Positions 1-9,995 of a DNA stretch of 30,000 nucleotides are shown here, in pieces (within the stretch, counting starts at the first letter, position 1; the number at the start of each line of letters is the position of its first letter). The stretch is from Tubiluchus corallicola. Taxonomy: Eukaryota; Priapulida; Priapulimorpha; Priapulimorphida; Tubiluchidae. A program made the translations under genes and the position numbers. The stretch is taken from contig JAQGDQ010000456.1 in assembly GCA_030141605.1 (NCBI GenBank), forward strand, positions 26,672 through 56,671, written 5' to 3'. Below the pieces are notes generated by a model. It did no database searches. It was not told the DNA's origin and worked only from the letters and a program-made list of their open reading frames with translations.

Positions 1-120
1 ATAATGAACATGAAAACAAAGAAAAGAAATAGGTTGGACGTGGCACGCGTTGCTTTGAGCCTGACGAAACCCAGGTTTGAGAAACTGGCGTCCGAAAAAC
101 AGGCTCATCCGTCCCACTAA
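1..120 (+). pseudogene. hAT transposase, C-terminal 40 codons
   Basis: The reading frame enters from the left edge and stops at 118-120. It encodes the end of the hAT C-terminal dimerisation domain and finishes in the motif EKQAHPSH. That ending is typical of ZBED5/SCAND3/FAM200-like (Buster and Charlie-type) hAT transposases and the host genes derived from them. It appears identical to the end of the copy at 1204-1323. The rest of the copy lies outside the window, so its completeness cannot be judged; the downstream copy is internally deleted and carries a stop. Confidence 0.8.
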
Positions 121-424
121 CTGAGATTTTGTTGTTGTCATTCATTTCTTCTTGTTTTCGTTTGTTCGAGTAATAATTACTCGAACGAACCTGCTCACTC
201 AGTAATGAGCAGGTTCAGTAATTGTAATTCTTGTTTTGGCAACAATACAACAACAACACCTGGAAATTTATTTATGTCACGAGCAAACATAAATAATTTT
301 GCTTGCTTGTGGCATATACGTGTGTTTGCTTTTTGAGTTGGAGAAGTAGTACTAGGTGGGGGGTAATGGACACGACCGGGTTTCCCGATTTGGGTAACGG
401 TCCGAGAAAGTTTGGGAACCACTG
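1..424 (+). mobile_element. 3' end of a hAT transposon, truncated by the window edge
   Basis: This is the right end of a second copy of the element at 659-1627. By eye it matches positions 1204-1627 without a difference, at an offset of 1203 bp. It carries the last 40 codons of a hAT transposase (1-120, stop TAA at 118-120), the two adjacent palindromes at 160-216, and the terminal repeat TTTGGGAACCACTG ending at 424. It is followed by the 8-bp target copy CTCCAAGG (425-432). Because it arose by tandem duplication of satellite plus transposon, it is probably not a separate insertion. Confidence 0.9.
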
Positions 425-658
425 CTCCAAGGATTCTTCTTGACCGCATCATACAGGTCATCATTGGATATTCTGTCAGACCATTTAATCTTAGTGTATG
501 CTCAATCCAATGCAATCTTCTTACTTGTATTTGTTTACTTCAAGGATTCTACTTGACCACATCATACAGATCATCATTGGATATTCTGTCAGGCCATTTA
601 ATCTTAGTGTCTGCTCAATCCAATGCTATCTTCTTACTTGTATTTGTTTACTCCAAGG
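425..658 (-). repeat. 113-bp LINE-derived satellite, two monomers between hAT copies
   Basis: Two 113-bp monomers plus the 8-bp target duplication (2 x 113 + 8 = 234 bp) lie between the two hAT copies. The first monomer contains the variant GACCGCATC, which recurs only in the monomer at 1628-1740. This links the flanks of both transposon copies to one ancestral insertion. The minus strand carries the same LINE reverse-transcriptase tail described for 1628-3726. Confidence 0.9.
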
Positions 659-819
659 CAGTGGTTCCCAAAGTAGGGGTAAATTACCCCCCGGGGGTAA
701 TATGGTTTTTTTGGGGGGGTAACGGGCACCCGAAAATTTTTAAAACTTCGCTCGGAATGCATTTTACGTAGTTTTCTTCTTGAAGAGACTGCCTCCGGCA
801 GGCAACACTGTGTCATGGG

Positions 820-1323
820 GTCCCTCATTTGGATCAATTCATCGAAACTAACGAGCAAGGTGAAGAACTGCTGGAACATGTAAAGCTGGAAATAGTTGAA
901 CACCTCAACGAGCTCGTCCAAAACTTGGAACGGTAATTCCCGGACCTGGAAACAAGATCCTTACAGTGGTGCGTACAGCCCTTTTTGGCGGAGGATGGTC
1001 AAATTGAAGACGACGATTTCCCAGCTAAAGAAGAGTGGATTGAACTGAGGCTCAACGAGGAAAACAAAATGAAATTCCAGCAGCAGAACCTGGAAGAGTT
1101 CTGGATAGGAGAGATGGCCAGTTCACCAGTCCTTGCAGAACGGGCATTGAATATTCTCACGTGTTTTTCAACAACGTATCTGTGTGAACAAGGTTTTTCG
1201 TGCATAATGAACATGAAAACAAAGAAAAGAAATAGGTTGGACGTGGCACGCGTTGCTTTGAGCCTGACGAAACCCAGGTTTGAGAAACTGGCGTCCGAAA
1301 AACAGGCTCATCCGTCCCACTAA
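820..1323 (+). pseudogene. hAT transposase C-terminal remnant (ZBED5/SCAND3-like)
   Basis: hAT transposases cut and paste DNA through an RNase H-like catalytic domain and end in a dimerisation domain. Only the end is kept here. The frame can be followed from about 820 (PHLDQFIETNE) through a leucine- and glutamate-rich segment, is broken by TAA at 934-936, and continues openly to TAA at 1321-1323. The dimerisation domain is clear: SSPVLAERALN, then TTYLCEQGFS, KTKKRNRLDV, a VALS-TKPR segment and a final EKQAHPSH. This matches the ends of ZBED5, SCAND3 and FAM200 host proteins and of Buster-type elements. The BED zinc finger and most of the catalytic domain are missing. No ATG in good context precedes the open part. 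Most likely a dead, internally deleted element; a short dimerisation-only peptide is possible but unsupported. Confidence 0.9.
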
Positions 1324-1362
1324 CTGAGATTTTGTTGTTGTCATTCATTTCTTCTTGTTTTC

Positions 1363-1419
1363 GTTTGTTCGAGTAATAATTACTCGAACGAACCTGCTCA
1401 CTCAGTAATGAGCAGGTTC
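1363..1419. repeat. Two adjacent palindromes downstream of the transposase stop
   Basis: Positions 1367-1389 form a perfect odd palindrome (arms GTTCGAGTAAT, central A). It extends to 1363-1393 with one mismatch. Immediately after, GAACCTGCTCA (1390-1400) pairs with TGAGCAGGTTC (1409-1419) across an 8-base loop. The same pair occurs at 160-216 in the other copy. They could be 3'-end hairpins of the transposase mRNA or subterminal transposase-binding sites; the sequence does not decide. Confidence 0.8.
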
Positions 1420-1627
1420 AGTAATTGTAATTCTTGTTTTGGCAACAATACAACAACAACACCTGGAAATTTATTTATGTCACGAGCAAACATAAATAAT
1501 TTTGCTTGCTTGTGGCATATACGTGTGTTTGCTTTTTGAGTTGGAGAAGTAGTACTAGGTGGGGGGTAATGGACACGACCGGGTTTCCCGATTTGGGTAA
1601 CGGTCCGAGAAAGTTTGGGAACCACTG

Positions 1628-3726
1628 CTCCAAGGATTCTTCTTGACCGCATCATACAGGTCATCATTGGATATTCTGTCAGACCATTTAATCTTAGTGT
1701 ATGCCCCATCCAATGCAATCTTCTTACTTGTATTTGTTTACTCCAAGGATTCTTCTTGACCACATCATACAGATCATCATTGGATATTCTGTCAGACCAT
1801 TTAATCTTAGTGTATGCTCAATCCAATGCAATCTTCTTATTTGTATTTGTTTACTCCAAGGATTCTACTTGACCACATCATACAGATCATCATTGGATAT
1901 TCTGTCAGACCATTTAATCTTAGTGTATGCCCAATCCAATGCAATCTTCTTACTTGTATTTGTTTACTTCAAGGATTCTACTTGACCACATCATACAGAT
2001 CATCATTGGATATTCTGTCAGACCATTTAATCTTAGTGCATGCTCAATCCAATGCAATCTTCTTACTTGTATTTGTTTACTTCAAGGATTCTATTTGACC
2101 ACATCATACAGATCATCATTGGATATTCTGTCAGACCATTTAATCTTAGTGTATGCTCAATCCAATGCAATCTTCTTACTTGTATTTGTTTACTTCAAGG
2201 ATTCTACTTGACCACATCATACAGATCATCATTGGATATTCTGTCAGACCATTTAATCTTAGTGTATGCCCAATCCAATGCAATCTTCTTACTTGTATTT
2301 GTTTACTCCAAGGATTCTTCTTCACCACATCATACAGATCATCATTGGATATTCTGTCAGACCATTTAATCTTAGTGTATGCTCAATCCAATGCAATCTT
2401 CTTACTTGTATTTGTTTACTTCAGGGATTCTTCTTGACCACTTCATACAGATCATCATTGGATATTCTGTCAGACCATTTAATCTTAGTGCATGCCCAAT
2501 CCAATGCAATCTTCTTACTTGTATTTGTTTACTTCAAGGATTCTACTTGACCACATCATACAGGTCATCATTGGATATTCTGTCAGACCATTTAATCTTA
2601 GTGCATGCCCAATCCAATGCAATCTTCTTACTTGTATTTGTTTACTTCAGGGATTCTTCTTGACCACATCATACAGGTCATCATTGGATATTCTGTCAGA
2701 CCATTTAATCTTAGTGTATGCCCAATCCAATGCAATCTTCTTACTTGTATTTGTTTACTTCAAGGATTCTACTTGACCACATCATACAGATCATCATTGG
2801 ATATTCTGTCAGACCATTTAATCTTAGTGCATGCCCAATCCAATGCAATCTTCTTACTTGTATTTGTTTACTTCAGGGATTCTTCTTGACCACTTCATAC
2901 AGATCATCATTGGATATTCTGTCAGACCATTTAATCTTAGTGCATGCTCAATCCAATGCAATCTTCTTACTTGTATTTGTTTACTTCAAGGATTCTTCTT
3001 GACCACATCATACAGATCATCATTGGATATTCTGTCAGACCATTTAATCTTAGTGCATGCCCAATCCAATGCAATCTTCTTACTTGTATTTGTTTACTCC
3101 AAGGATTCTTCTTGACCACATCATACAGGTCATCATTGGATATTCTGTCAGACCATTTAATCTTAGTGCATGCCCAATCCAATGCAATCTTCTTACTTGT
3201 ATTTGTTTACTCCAAGGATTCTTCTTGACCACATCATACAGATCATCATTGGATATTCTGTCAGACCATTTAATCTTAGTGTATGCTCAATCCAATGCAA
3301 TCTTCTTACTTGTATTTGTTTACTTCAAGGATTCTTCTTGACCACATCATACAGGTCATCATTGGATATTCTGTCAGACCATTTAATCTTAGTTTATGCT
3401 CAATCCAATGCAATCTTCTTACTTGTATTTGTTTACTTCAAGGATTCTACTTGACCACATCATACAGATCATCATTGGATATTCTGTCAGACCATTTAAT
3501 CTTAGTGCATGCCCAATCTAATGCAATCTTCTTACTTGTATTTGTTTACTTCAGGGATTCTTCTTGACCACATCATACAGGTCATCATTGGGTATTCTGT
3601 CAGACCATTTAATCTTAGTGTATGCTCAATCCAATGCAATCTTCTTACTTGTATTTGTTTACTTCAGGGATTCTACTTGACCACATCATACAGGTCATCA
3701 TTGGATATTCTGTCAGACCACTTAAT
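1628..3726 (-). repeat. 113-bp satellite array derived from a LINE reverse-transcriptase tail
   Basis: About 18.6 head-to-tail monomers of exactly 113 bp, closely similar, differing mainly at recurrent sites (CTCCAAGG/CTTCAAGG/CTTCAGGG, CAGATC/CAGGTC, GTATG/GCATG). Because 113 is not a multiple of three, the frame rotates each unit and the stacked ~94-codon open frames are artefacts. Read on the minus strand, one unit encodes TKIKWSDRISNDDLYD, then VVKKNPWSKQIQVRRL and HWIGHA. This is the arrangement found at the C-terminus of many non-LTR retrotransposon polymerases (WxDRISNxxLY, PWSxQI, RRLxWxGHxLR). So a ~38-codon LINE fragment was amplified in tandem. The array ends abruptly near 3726. 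Confidence 0.9.
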
Positions 3727-3879
3727 TCCTCGTAATTTCGAATCAGTGAATCAAAACCTAATATGCTCAAAAGGACAAGAAAAGGGGATACATGAAGTAG
3801 GTTTCTCGGAAGGTCGCCTTAAAAATTCACATCAGTTTACAGCAATTTTATGTGTATATCGTGCTCGCGTTGAAAGGAA
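3727..3879. other. Short unique stretch between the satellite and repeat A
   Basis: No gene, array or terminal repeat is visible. An open frame runs in from the satellite but shows no recognisable domain. Confidence 0.6.
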
Positions 3880-4415
3880 TTTTTGTTTGTTTTCATTTTA
3901 AATCTCTTCATTTTAAAGCCATTACATGACGTCATTAGGCAAACGTAAATCAGGGGAAGAAAACAAACAAAAAGGAAATGTTAAACTATGTCCTAAAAAA
4001 CTTTCCATGCAAAGTTATATTACTTAGCATTTCGCTTACCTGCTTGAAAGATATATGTAACTAGAAAAGAAAATTATTAATTATTTAAAATGTTTTCGCT
4101 AATTGGTAAAATGTCGCTGACTCGTCCGCCAGGGTGCACCACTCACTAACCAAAAACGTATTTTTAATTTTATTGATAAGATACAGTAATTTAAAATTTT
4201 ACTTAGTTAGTGACCCGTGCGCTACGAATGCTCTGATTATTTTTTCGAACTTTACAGAATGTTATCTAAACGTGTTTGAAATAACTTATCGTCAAAATGG
4301 TTGCGTCTACGTTTTATGTTTTATTGCGTCTGTGTTTTATACAGCGTTACTGCCGACGCAAGGACTGCGTGCAAAAAAGGTAGCATGGAAGTGGAGGGTT
4401 TTCTTGTGCTTCAAG
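3880..4415 (+). repeat. Dispersed repeat A, copy 1
   Basis: It starts near GTTTGTTTTCATTTTAAATC and ends at TTTTCTTGTGCTTCAA. It aligns by eye to 7015-7342, 20690-21138 and, inverted, 26005-26550. Shared landmarks are the CTTACCTGCTTGAAAGA block, the GATAAGATACAGTAATTTAA block, GTGCGCTACGAATGCTCTGA and the GTGGAGGGTTTTCTTGTGCTT end. It includes a TGACGTCA palindrome at 3927-3934, also present in the inverted copy. No coding capacity was recognised. Probably a non-autonomous mobile element of unknown class. Confidence 0.8.
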
Positions 4416-4815
4416 ATACAATCCGAGTAAACCGCCTCAAGTTAAATAAGCTATTATCTTTGTTAAGTTCGAGTGGTTCACTCTGAATGAACATTAAGAC
4501 ATGAAAGTTCATTTTTTACTAAACTAAGACGGTTCAGACTTTTTTACAAATAGCAGAAAAGCAGGTCATTTGCCTCCATTTGCTTGCTAATGATCAATTA
4601 ACTGTGTGGGCGTGATGTTTTATTCACTAACTTACTAATTCTGAGTGAATGGCTGATAATAGAGTATGTGTAAACAGACAAAACAGCACGTCTTCCAGTA
4701 GGCGTGTAACGGCTTCCTTTTCAAAAGTCATCACGTGACGTCGCCAAACCGAAGCGACATCTGAAGCTTGTTTATTGCGAATTTATTTACACAGCCTAAT
4801 AATAAAGGGCAAAGT
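4416..4815. other. Non-coding spacer
   Basis: No gene or array is seen. It holds CACGTGACGTCG near 4735 (an E-box next to a near-CRE) but nothing else I can support. Confidence 0.5.
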
Positions 4816-5890
4816 TTTAATGTTTGACGCAAGTAAGGTGCAATATGTTCGTGATATTTGATCTATGTAAGGTGCAATATCTTTTAAATTTGACCTTAGC
4901 AAGGTGCAATAACATTTTAACATTTCATCTATGTAAGGTTCAATATCTTCGTGATATTTGATCTATGTAAGGTGCAATAGCTTTTAAATTTGACCCTAGC
5001 AAGGTGCAATAACATTTTAATATTTCACCTATGTAAGGTGCAATATGTTCGTGATATTTGATCTATGTAAGGTGCAATAGCTTTTAAATTTGACCCTAGC
5101 AAGGTGCAATAACATTTTAATATTTCACCTATGTAAGGTGTAATATGTTCGTGATATTTGATCTATGTAAGGTGCAATAGCTTTTAAATTTGACCGTAGC
5201 AAGGTGCAATAACATTTTAATATTTCACCTATGTAAGGTGTAATATGTTCGTGATATTTGATAAATGTAAGGTGCAATAGCTTTTAAATTTGACCCTAGC
5301 AAGGTGCAATAACATTTTAATATTTCACCTATGTAAGGTGTAATATGTTCGTGATATTTGATCTATGTAAGGTGCAATAGCTTTTAAATTTGACCGTAGC
5401 AAGGTGCAATAACATTTTAATATTTCACCTATGTAAGGTGCAATATGTTCGTGATATTTGATCTATGTAAGGTGCAATAGCTTTTAAATTTGACCCTAGC
5501 AAGGTGCAATAACATTTTAATATTTCACCTATGTAAGGTGCAATATGTGCGTGATATTTGATCTATGTAAGGTGCAATAGCTTTTTAATTTGACCCTAGC
5601 AAGGTGTAATAACATTTTAATATTTCACCTATGTAAGGTTCAATATCTTCATGACAGTAAGGTGCAACAATTTCATAATTTGACCTGTGTAAGATGCAAT
5701 AACGTTTTAGTATTTGACCTGTGTAAGATGCAATAGCTTTTTAGTATTTGGCCTGTGTAAGATGAAATAACTTTTTAGTATTTGACCTGTGTAAGATGCA
5801 ATAACTTTTTAGTATTTGACCTGTGTAAGATGCAATAACTTTTTAGTACTTGACCTTTGTAAGATGCAATAACTTTTTAGTATTTCAGCT
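4816..5890. repeat. 33-bp minisatellite with 100-bp higher-order units
   Basis: The basic unit is about 33 bp around (T/C)ATGTAAGGTGCAATA. Three diverged versions (33+33+34) form a 100-bp block repeated about eight times with high similarity (for example, equivalent positions at 5041, 5141, 5241, 5341). From about 5650 the higher-order pattern is lost and simple ~34-bp units continue, with the core TGTAAGATGCAATA. Confidence 0.95.
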
Positions 5891-7014
5891 AATGACAAGA
5901 TTAAATAGCTTTTTTAATATGTAAGTGATGTCACAATGCAGTTCACATTATGAAAAGTTTCCTTTAAACAATTTCTGTTTAGTAACTCACACATTGAAGC
6001 TCTAAATTTATTCTTTTATTACGTATATATCATTGTAAGGCTTTTACATCTTATCGAGTGAAAAAGCGTTAACATTTCTAAATGCAGAGAAATGCACTGG
6101 TCACACTGAAATGATTGATCTGTAGGAAGGTACAATGTAGTCGCTTTTCAATAAGGCAAACTACACTTGTTTAATAGAAATAAACGTGGGATTCTAGATG
6201 CTCTCGTTTATCTTTGCAATAGACAGTCCGCTTTATTCGTATTTTTAAAAGAAGTCTGTCCGCTTTATTCGTATTTTTAAAAAGAAGTCTATCAAAGCTT
6301 TGATGTTAGGCAGACCTCGTAGTTACGTGCCTATTTACGTGCACACCTAGATTTTTGCTTCAAAAGAAAGATTTCAGCACTTCAATCTACAGCTAGCTTA
6401 CGTGTGAACGCGCCCCGCGTATGAACGCGCCCTTATCTAAAACATCCATCAGGGCGCTTTTCAGTCTGTCTACCGTGGCACACAATTATGCTTCGAACAC
6501 TTTAATCTATTATAAATAATAAAGCTCCCGTGAGAGATGGATGCTGAATTAGCACGGTGGAAATGAGCCCCGGCGCTTGGAAATGACTGTATATCAATAA
6601 TTCACCAATTCTGTACACCAATGATGTACATTATAAGCGACAGTCAACATTATATTACTAACCTAGAGGCAGAGATGATATTTAAACAAGAGAACGTTCT
6701 GATGAAAGCGACGTAGACGGATCGGCGTAATCGTCAACAATAACTCACCTGGGAGACGCAGCTTGTTAATTTCGTGCTCTTTTTTTTATAAAAATCGTCC
6801 AAGCAAGGCAACGAACCCATCATTTTTGCAGACAACCCTTTACGGTTCTTCTTGCTATTGTGTAGAGAATATTCAAATAGTTTGTGAAATAGAGTTCTGC
6901 CATTATTTAGTTTTTTCGATTTTTTTAAGAGATCTGCCAGGCGAGTCGAAGATAAACAACGCTAGACCTGGTCACGTGAGTGGATTGGTGACTTTCATAA
7001 AAACTCTTATAGGG
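5891..7014. other. Non-coding stretch with a short direct repeat
   Basis: A 32-bp unit beginning GTCCGCTTTATTCG is repeated twice at 6226-6290. A CG-rich pair (GTGAACGCGCCC and ATGAACGCGCCC) lies near 6413-6433. One open frame begins at 6763 but has no domain and runs into repeat A, so I do not treat it as a gene. Confidence 0.6.
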
Positions 7015-7342
7015 CAATTTGTTAACGTATTTTTAATATTATTGATAAGATACTGTAATTTAAAATTTTATTTAGTTAGTGACGTGTGCGCTACGAATGC
7101 TCTTGGTTGTTTTTTCAAACTTTACTCGGTCTTATCTAAACTTGTTTCAAACGACCTACCATTAAAACTTGGCTGCACCCAATGGTCATCGCGGGAGTTT
7201 AAATTTACACGTTTTATACAGCGTTACTGCCAACGCAAGCCCTGTATGCAAAAAGGCAGCATGCATGTAAATGGCATGAAATTTCAAGACGAATTTTTTT
7301 AGCTTAATGTAAGTGGAGGGGTTTTCTTGTGCTTTAATGATG
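7015..7342 (+). repeat. Dispersed repeat A, copy 2 (5' truncated)
   Basis: It begins at GTTAACGTATTTTTAATATT and matches the 3' two thirds of the other A copies, including GTGCGCTACGAATGCTCT, GGTCATCGCGGGAGTTTAAA and the end TTTTCTTGTGCTTTAA. The open frame that crosses it is an artefact. Confidence 0.8.
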
Positions 7343-8330
7343 TAACACGATTTACAATTCTTTCTAATCGGAATTCCTACTCCAAATGACGCACCGTCAT
7401 TGTTGAATATTGTAGTGGAAGCAGACATGTGTAAATTTAATGTTAAACCAGAGTGTCTGTAAGCTTTTTGCAAAACTGAACGTTATGGATATTTTCATTT
7501 TCCAAGCAGAAATTAGGAGAAATTTTTAGAAAAATGAATTATGAGCTTACTTTTGCATTCTTTAAAACTCATGATTTTACAAATTTTATTCTCGTGCATT
7601 TTAAGCATTTTTTAATATTCAATATTCAATTTGGAAATGTTAATATACAATTATTTGCTTTGAAAATAAATAGTTTTTGCCTTGAAAGTGTAAAATTCAT
7701 TTGCTCCAGGAGAGCAACTCACCCCCTCCCCCCCGAGCTCCCGCCTCGTACACCAGTGGGAGTCACAAACTAATTTATGCATGCTGGTGTGACTTACAAT
7801 GCCAATAGATTACGCTTGCTTTTTATTTTATCTATACGCTAACCAGCGATGAAATTCAGCCTGCTTAGTGCGCATGCTCCGTGAAGCCATACGCAACGTA
7901 TCGATGTTATCATCAGCCTCACATTAGCAGAGTATGTGTTGACGCGGTAATGAGTCTCTAGTAATGACGATGGATTAATTACTCGTTTGTACGTTTATAT
8001 CCGGATTTGCTCGGTTTACACGTGTTTTTCGTGAAATCCGTCACCGTGTAACTGCAAATGTGTCAAATGTGACAAAACTGATTTCTGAATGAGTTACGCT
8101 TGACTGGAAAAAATTCTTGTAATAAAACTTCACTAATTAAACTGCAGGGAGTGATTGTCGCTGGTTTGTTTGAAGTTCAGACACTTAGATGTAGATTTTA
8201 GAATAGTTTTCCAGCTTTATATTCAATTTGTGTCGACTTAAAAGATTCCCCCTATTGTGTTTCTGGTTCCTTACTTCTGGCGTGAAAAAACTTCGCTTGT
8301 TTGAGGGTTAAATGAAAGTTCTGCATCAAT
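7343..8330. other. Upstream region of the secreted-protein gene
   Basis: No upstream coding exon was recognised. A pyrimidine-rich tract (CCCCCTCCCCCCCCGAG) lies near 7721. A TTTATATTCAA sequence about 110 bases before the start codon could act as a TATA-like element, but I cannot place the promoter. An out-of-frame ATG precedes the start (see the uORF entry). Confidence 0.4.
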
Positions 8331-8392
8331 ATGTCGTTGTCCAGTTGTCTTGCCATCTTAGCCTTCGTCCTGCAGTGTGGTCACTCGTATAG
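8312..8392 (+). promoter_or_regulatory. Possible upstream ORF overlapping the main start codon
   Basis: An ATG at 8312 lies 19 bases before the main ATG in another frame. It opens 26 codons ending at TAG 8390-8392, inside the signal-peptide region. Its context (T at -3) is weaker than that of the main start (A at -3), so leaky scanning would allow both. It matters only if transcription starts upstream of 8312, which is unknown. Confidence 0.4.
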
Positions 8393-8813
8393 AAGATCTG
8401 TCCCGTCTGACCTGCAGTTTGGCTCGCACGGTGTCAACCTTCGCATCGAAGGCAAATCTGGCAAGATCCTAGTGGGACGGACGCCAAATCTGGCATCCAG
8501 CGAGGACACCATGTCAATGGAACTCATAGAAGTGCAAGAATTCGATGACAGTAATAATGAGATCGGTCGCTACACGTATCCACAACACTTTTTCAATCAG
8601 TTCCACAATCTTCCGTTCGAATTCTCAGACATCGTTCCGACGACTTACGATCGCTTGTCGTGCGTCAGTGTGAACGCTACGACGAGTTTTTCGAACTTAG
8701 GAAACCAGGTTCAAGTGAAACTGATGCTTTACGTGTTTGGAGAAGCTGGAACGCTTAGCAACGAGAACGAGGAACTGGAGATTAAACCGGGAACGGTAAA
8801 AATTAACATACAG
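8331..8813 (+). CDS. Exon 1 of an uncharacterised secreted protein
   Basis: This exon encodes 161 residues from ATG (A at -3) to a consensus donor, CAG|GTAGGT at 8814. Residues 1-19 form a signal peptide (hydrophobic core LAILAFVLQC, likely cleavage near GHS/YRR). The rest alternates hydrophobic and polar residues as in a beta-sandwich ectodomain. It includes FGSHGVNLRIEGKSGKILVG, a MELIEVQEFD segment, an N-glycosylation sequon NAT (115-117) and a VQVKLMLYVF strand. It ends phase 0 at TVKINIQ, continuing into the exon at 16982 with IEKWPFC. I recognise no named family. It looks like a metazoan extracellular protein with a K-x-(N/D)-I-x-x-W-P-(F/W) motif, but that is memory-based. Codon use and composition differ clearly from the surrounding AT-rich repeats. 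An in-intron stop would end the protein after a few residues if the donor were unused. Confidence 0.8.
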
Positions 8814-9112
8814 GTAGGTAATTTACCTGAATGATTTAGCAACAGAATTAATTAAGCTTTGCAGAAAGCATTTATCATAAAACAGGATAAAACGGGATAC
8901 TTCACAGGATAACAAGAATTAGAGCGTGACGTAATCTTGCACTATCCTAATCGATTATGCTTTCGTTTTTGTTTACATCGTTTGTATATTTTTACGTTTT
9001 TAAAAGTTTGTTTTTTATATTTGCGTGGAATAACAACATAAAAACTATTTTTACAATGTGTTGAATGTCTTTATGTTTGTATATTTTATATTTTACATGT
9101 ATAAACAGAAGG

Positions 9113-9592
9113 TTAAAGCAAAAACGGACCGAATCTTAAACTGAAGGTCAAAATAATCTACTCCTTAAAATGCTAACAGAAAACATACTATTTTTTCAAA
9201 AGTGACTTACGTGAAAGAATTATTACCAAACAAACGCAGTTTCGCGTTCGCGCCACTAGTTCTTCGCTGTTACATGCATTTCGCCATTCGCTACTTAGAT
9301 GGGCACTAGGGCCTGCATTTCGGAAACGTATTGTACAATGTGCATCTCAGTTCAAAGATGCTAAACACTTGCCTAGTTTTAATACAACACACTGCATCTC
9401 TTACAGTAGCACTGTACTTCAATTTTTGCTTTCACAAACACGCGCAACTCGTTCGTGGAATATTTTTGATGATGAAAATTATGTTAGTTTGTGATGTCAT
9501 CAACAGTTGGGCTCGCCCGCCGTTCATAAAGGTTTTAATCTATTATTTAAATATCAGAAACGGTTTTGCAGTATTAATTGTTTGGAAATGTT
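9113..9592 (+). repeat. Dispersed repeat C, copy 1 (3' truncated)
   Basis: It starts TTAAAGCAAAAACGGACC. It shares with copies at 16447, 20034 and 29431 the landmarks TTCGCGCCACTAGTTCTTCG, TGTTACATGCATTTCGCCAT, ACAGTAGCACTGTACTTCAA and TTGTGATGTCATCAACAG. Similarity to the other copies is lost near 9592. Confidence 0.85.
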
Positions 9593-9995
9593 TCTGAGAG
9601 ACGTGTGAACGGTATAGCTTTGTCTGTAGTCAGAGCTACGACAAGATAGAAAGTAAATAGTACTCCTTTGTTTGTCGAGAACGTCTGGTTTAATTTCCCT
9701 TCACACTACTTTCGCCTGTAACTACCGAAGAAAATGTAAAATTATGAACTTTGTCGGAAACACATTTCCGTAGTAAGCAAATTAATATTTGCTCTGTATG
9801 AATAACTGTACGAAGTACTTAAAGAAAGAGTTCATAATCACTTCTGTAGTTTATTGTGCAAGTATGTATATAGGAAACTTGTCTTATCGCATCATTAACA
9901 GTGTAACTGTTTAATGAATAGACCTGGTATAAAGTTCGAGACAGGAAATAACTCGCTGGGAAAGACGCGACGGTCGTGAAAGTTGACCGAGCAGC

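Larger units (their letters stand above)
659..1627 (+). mobile_element. Internally deleted hAT transposon (969 bp)
   Basis: The ends are perfect 14-bp inverted repeats, CAGTGGTTCCCAAA at 659 and TTTGGGAACCACTG ending at 1627. They are flanked by identical 8-bp target duplications CTCCAAGG (651-658 and 1628-1635). An 8-bp duplication and this CAGTGGTTCCC terminus are characteristic of the hAT superfamily. Inside is only the C-terminal part of a transposase with a stop codon, so the copy cannot move on its own. It sits in a 113-bp satellite monomer, in the natural TTTACTCCAAGG stretch of that monomer. The plus strand of the element is opposite to the LINE-like strand of the satellite. Two adjacent palindromes follow the transposase stop. 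Confidence 0.95.

Noticed and set aside
1615-3901. Stacked ~94-codon plus-strand open frames across the satellite
   Set aside because: They restart every 113 bp because the unit is stop-poor and not a multiple of three. The informative peptide is on the minus strand and comes from a LINE.
4134-4486. Open frames of 61 and 98 codons
   Set aside because: They lie inside dispersed repeat A and have no domain; other copies do not keep the frame.
6763-7302. 179-codon open frame
   Set aside because: The second half is repeat A, the start lies in unique AT-rich DNA, and no domain or splice pattern supports it.
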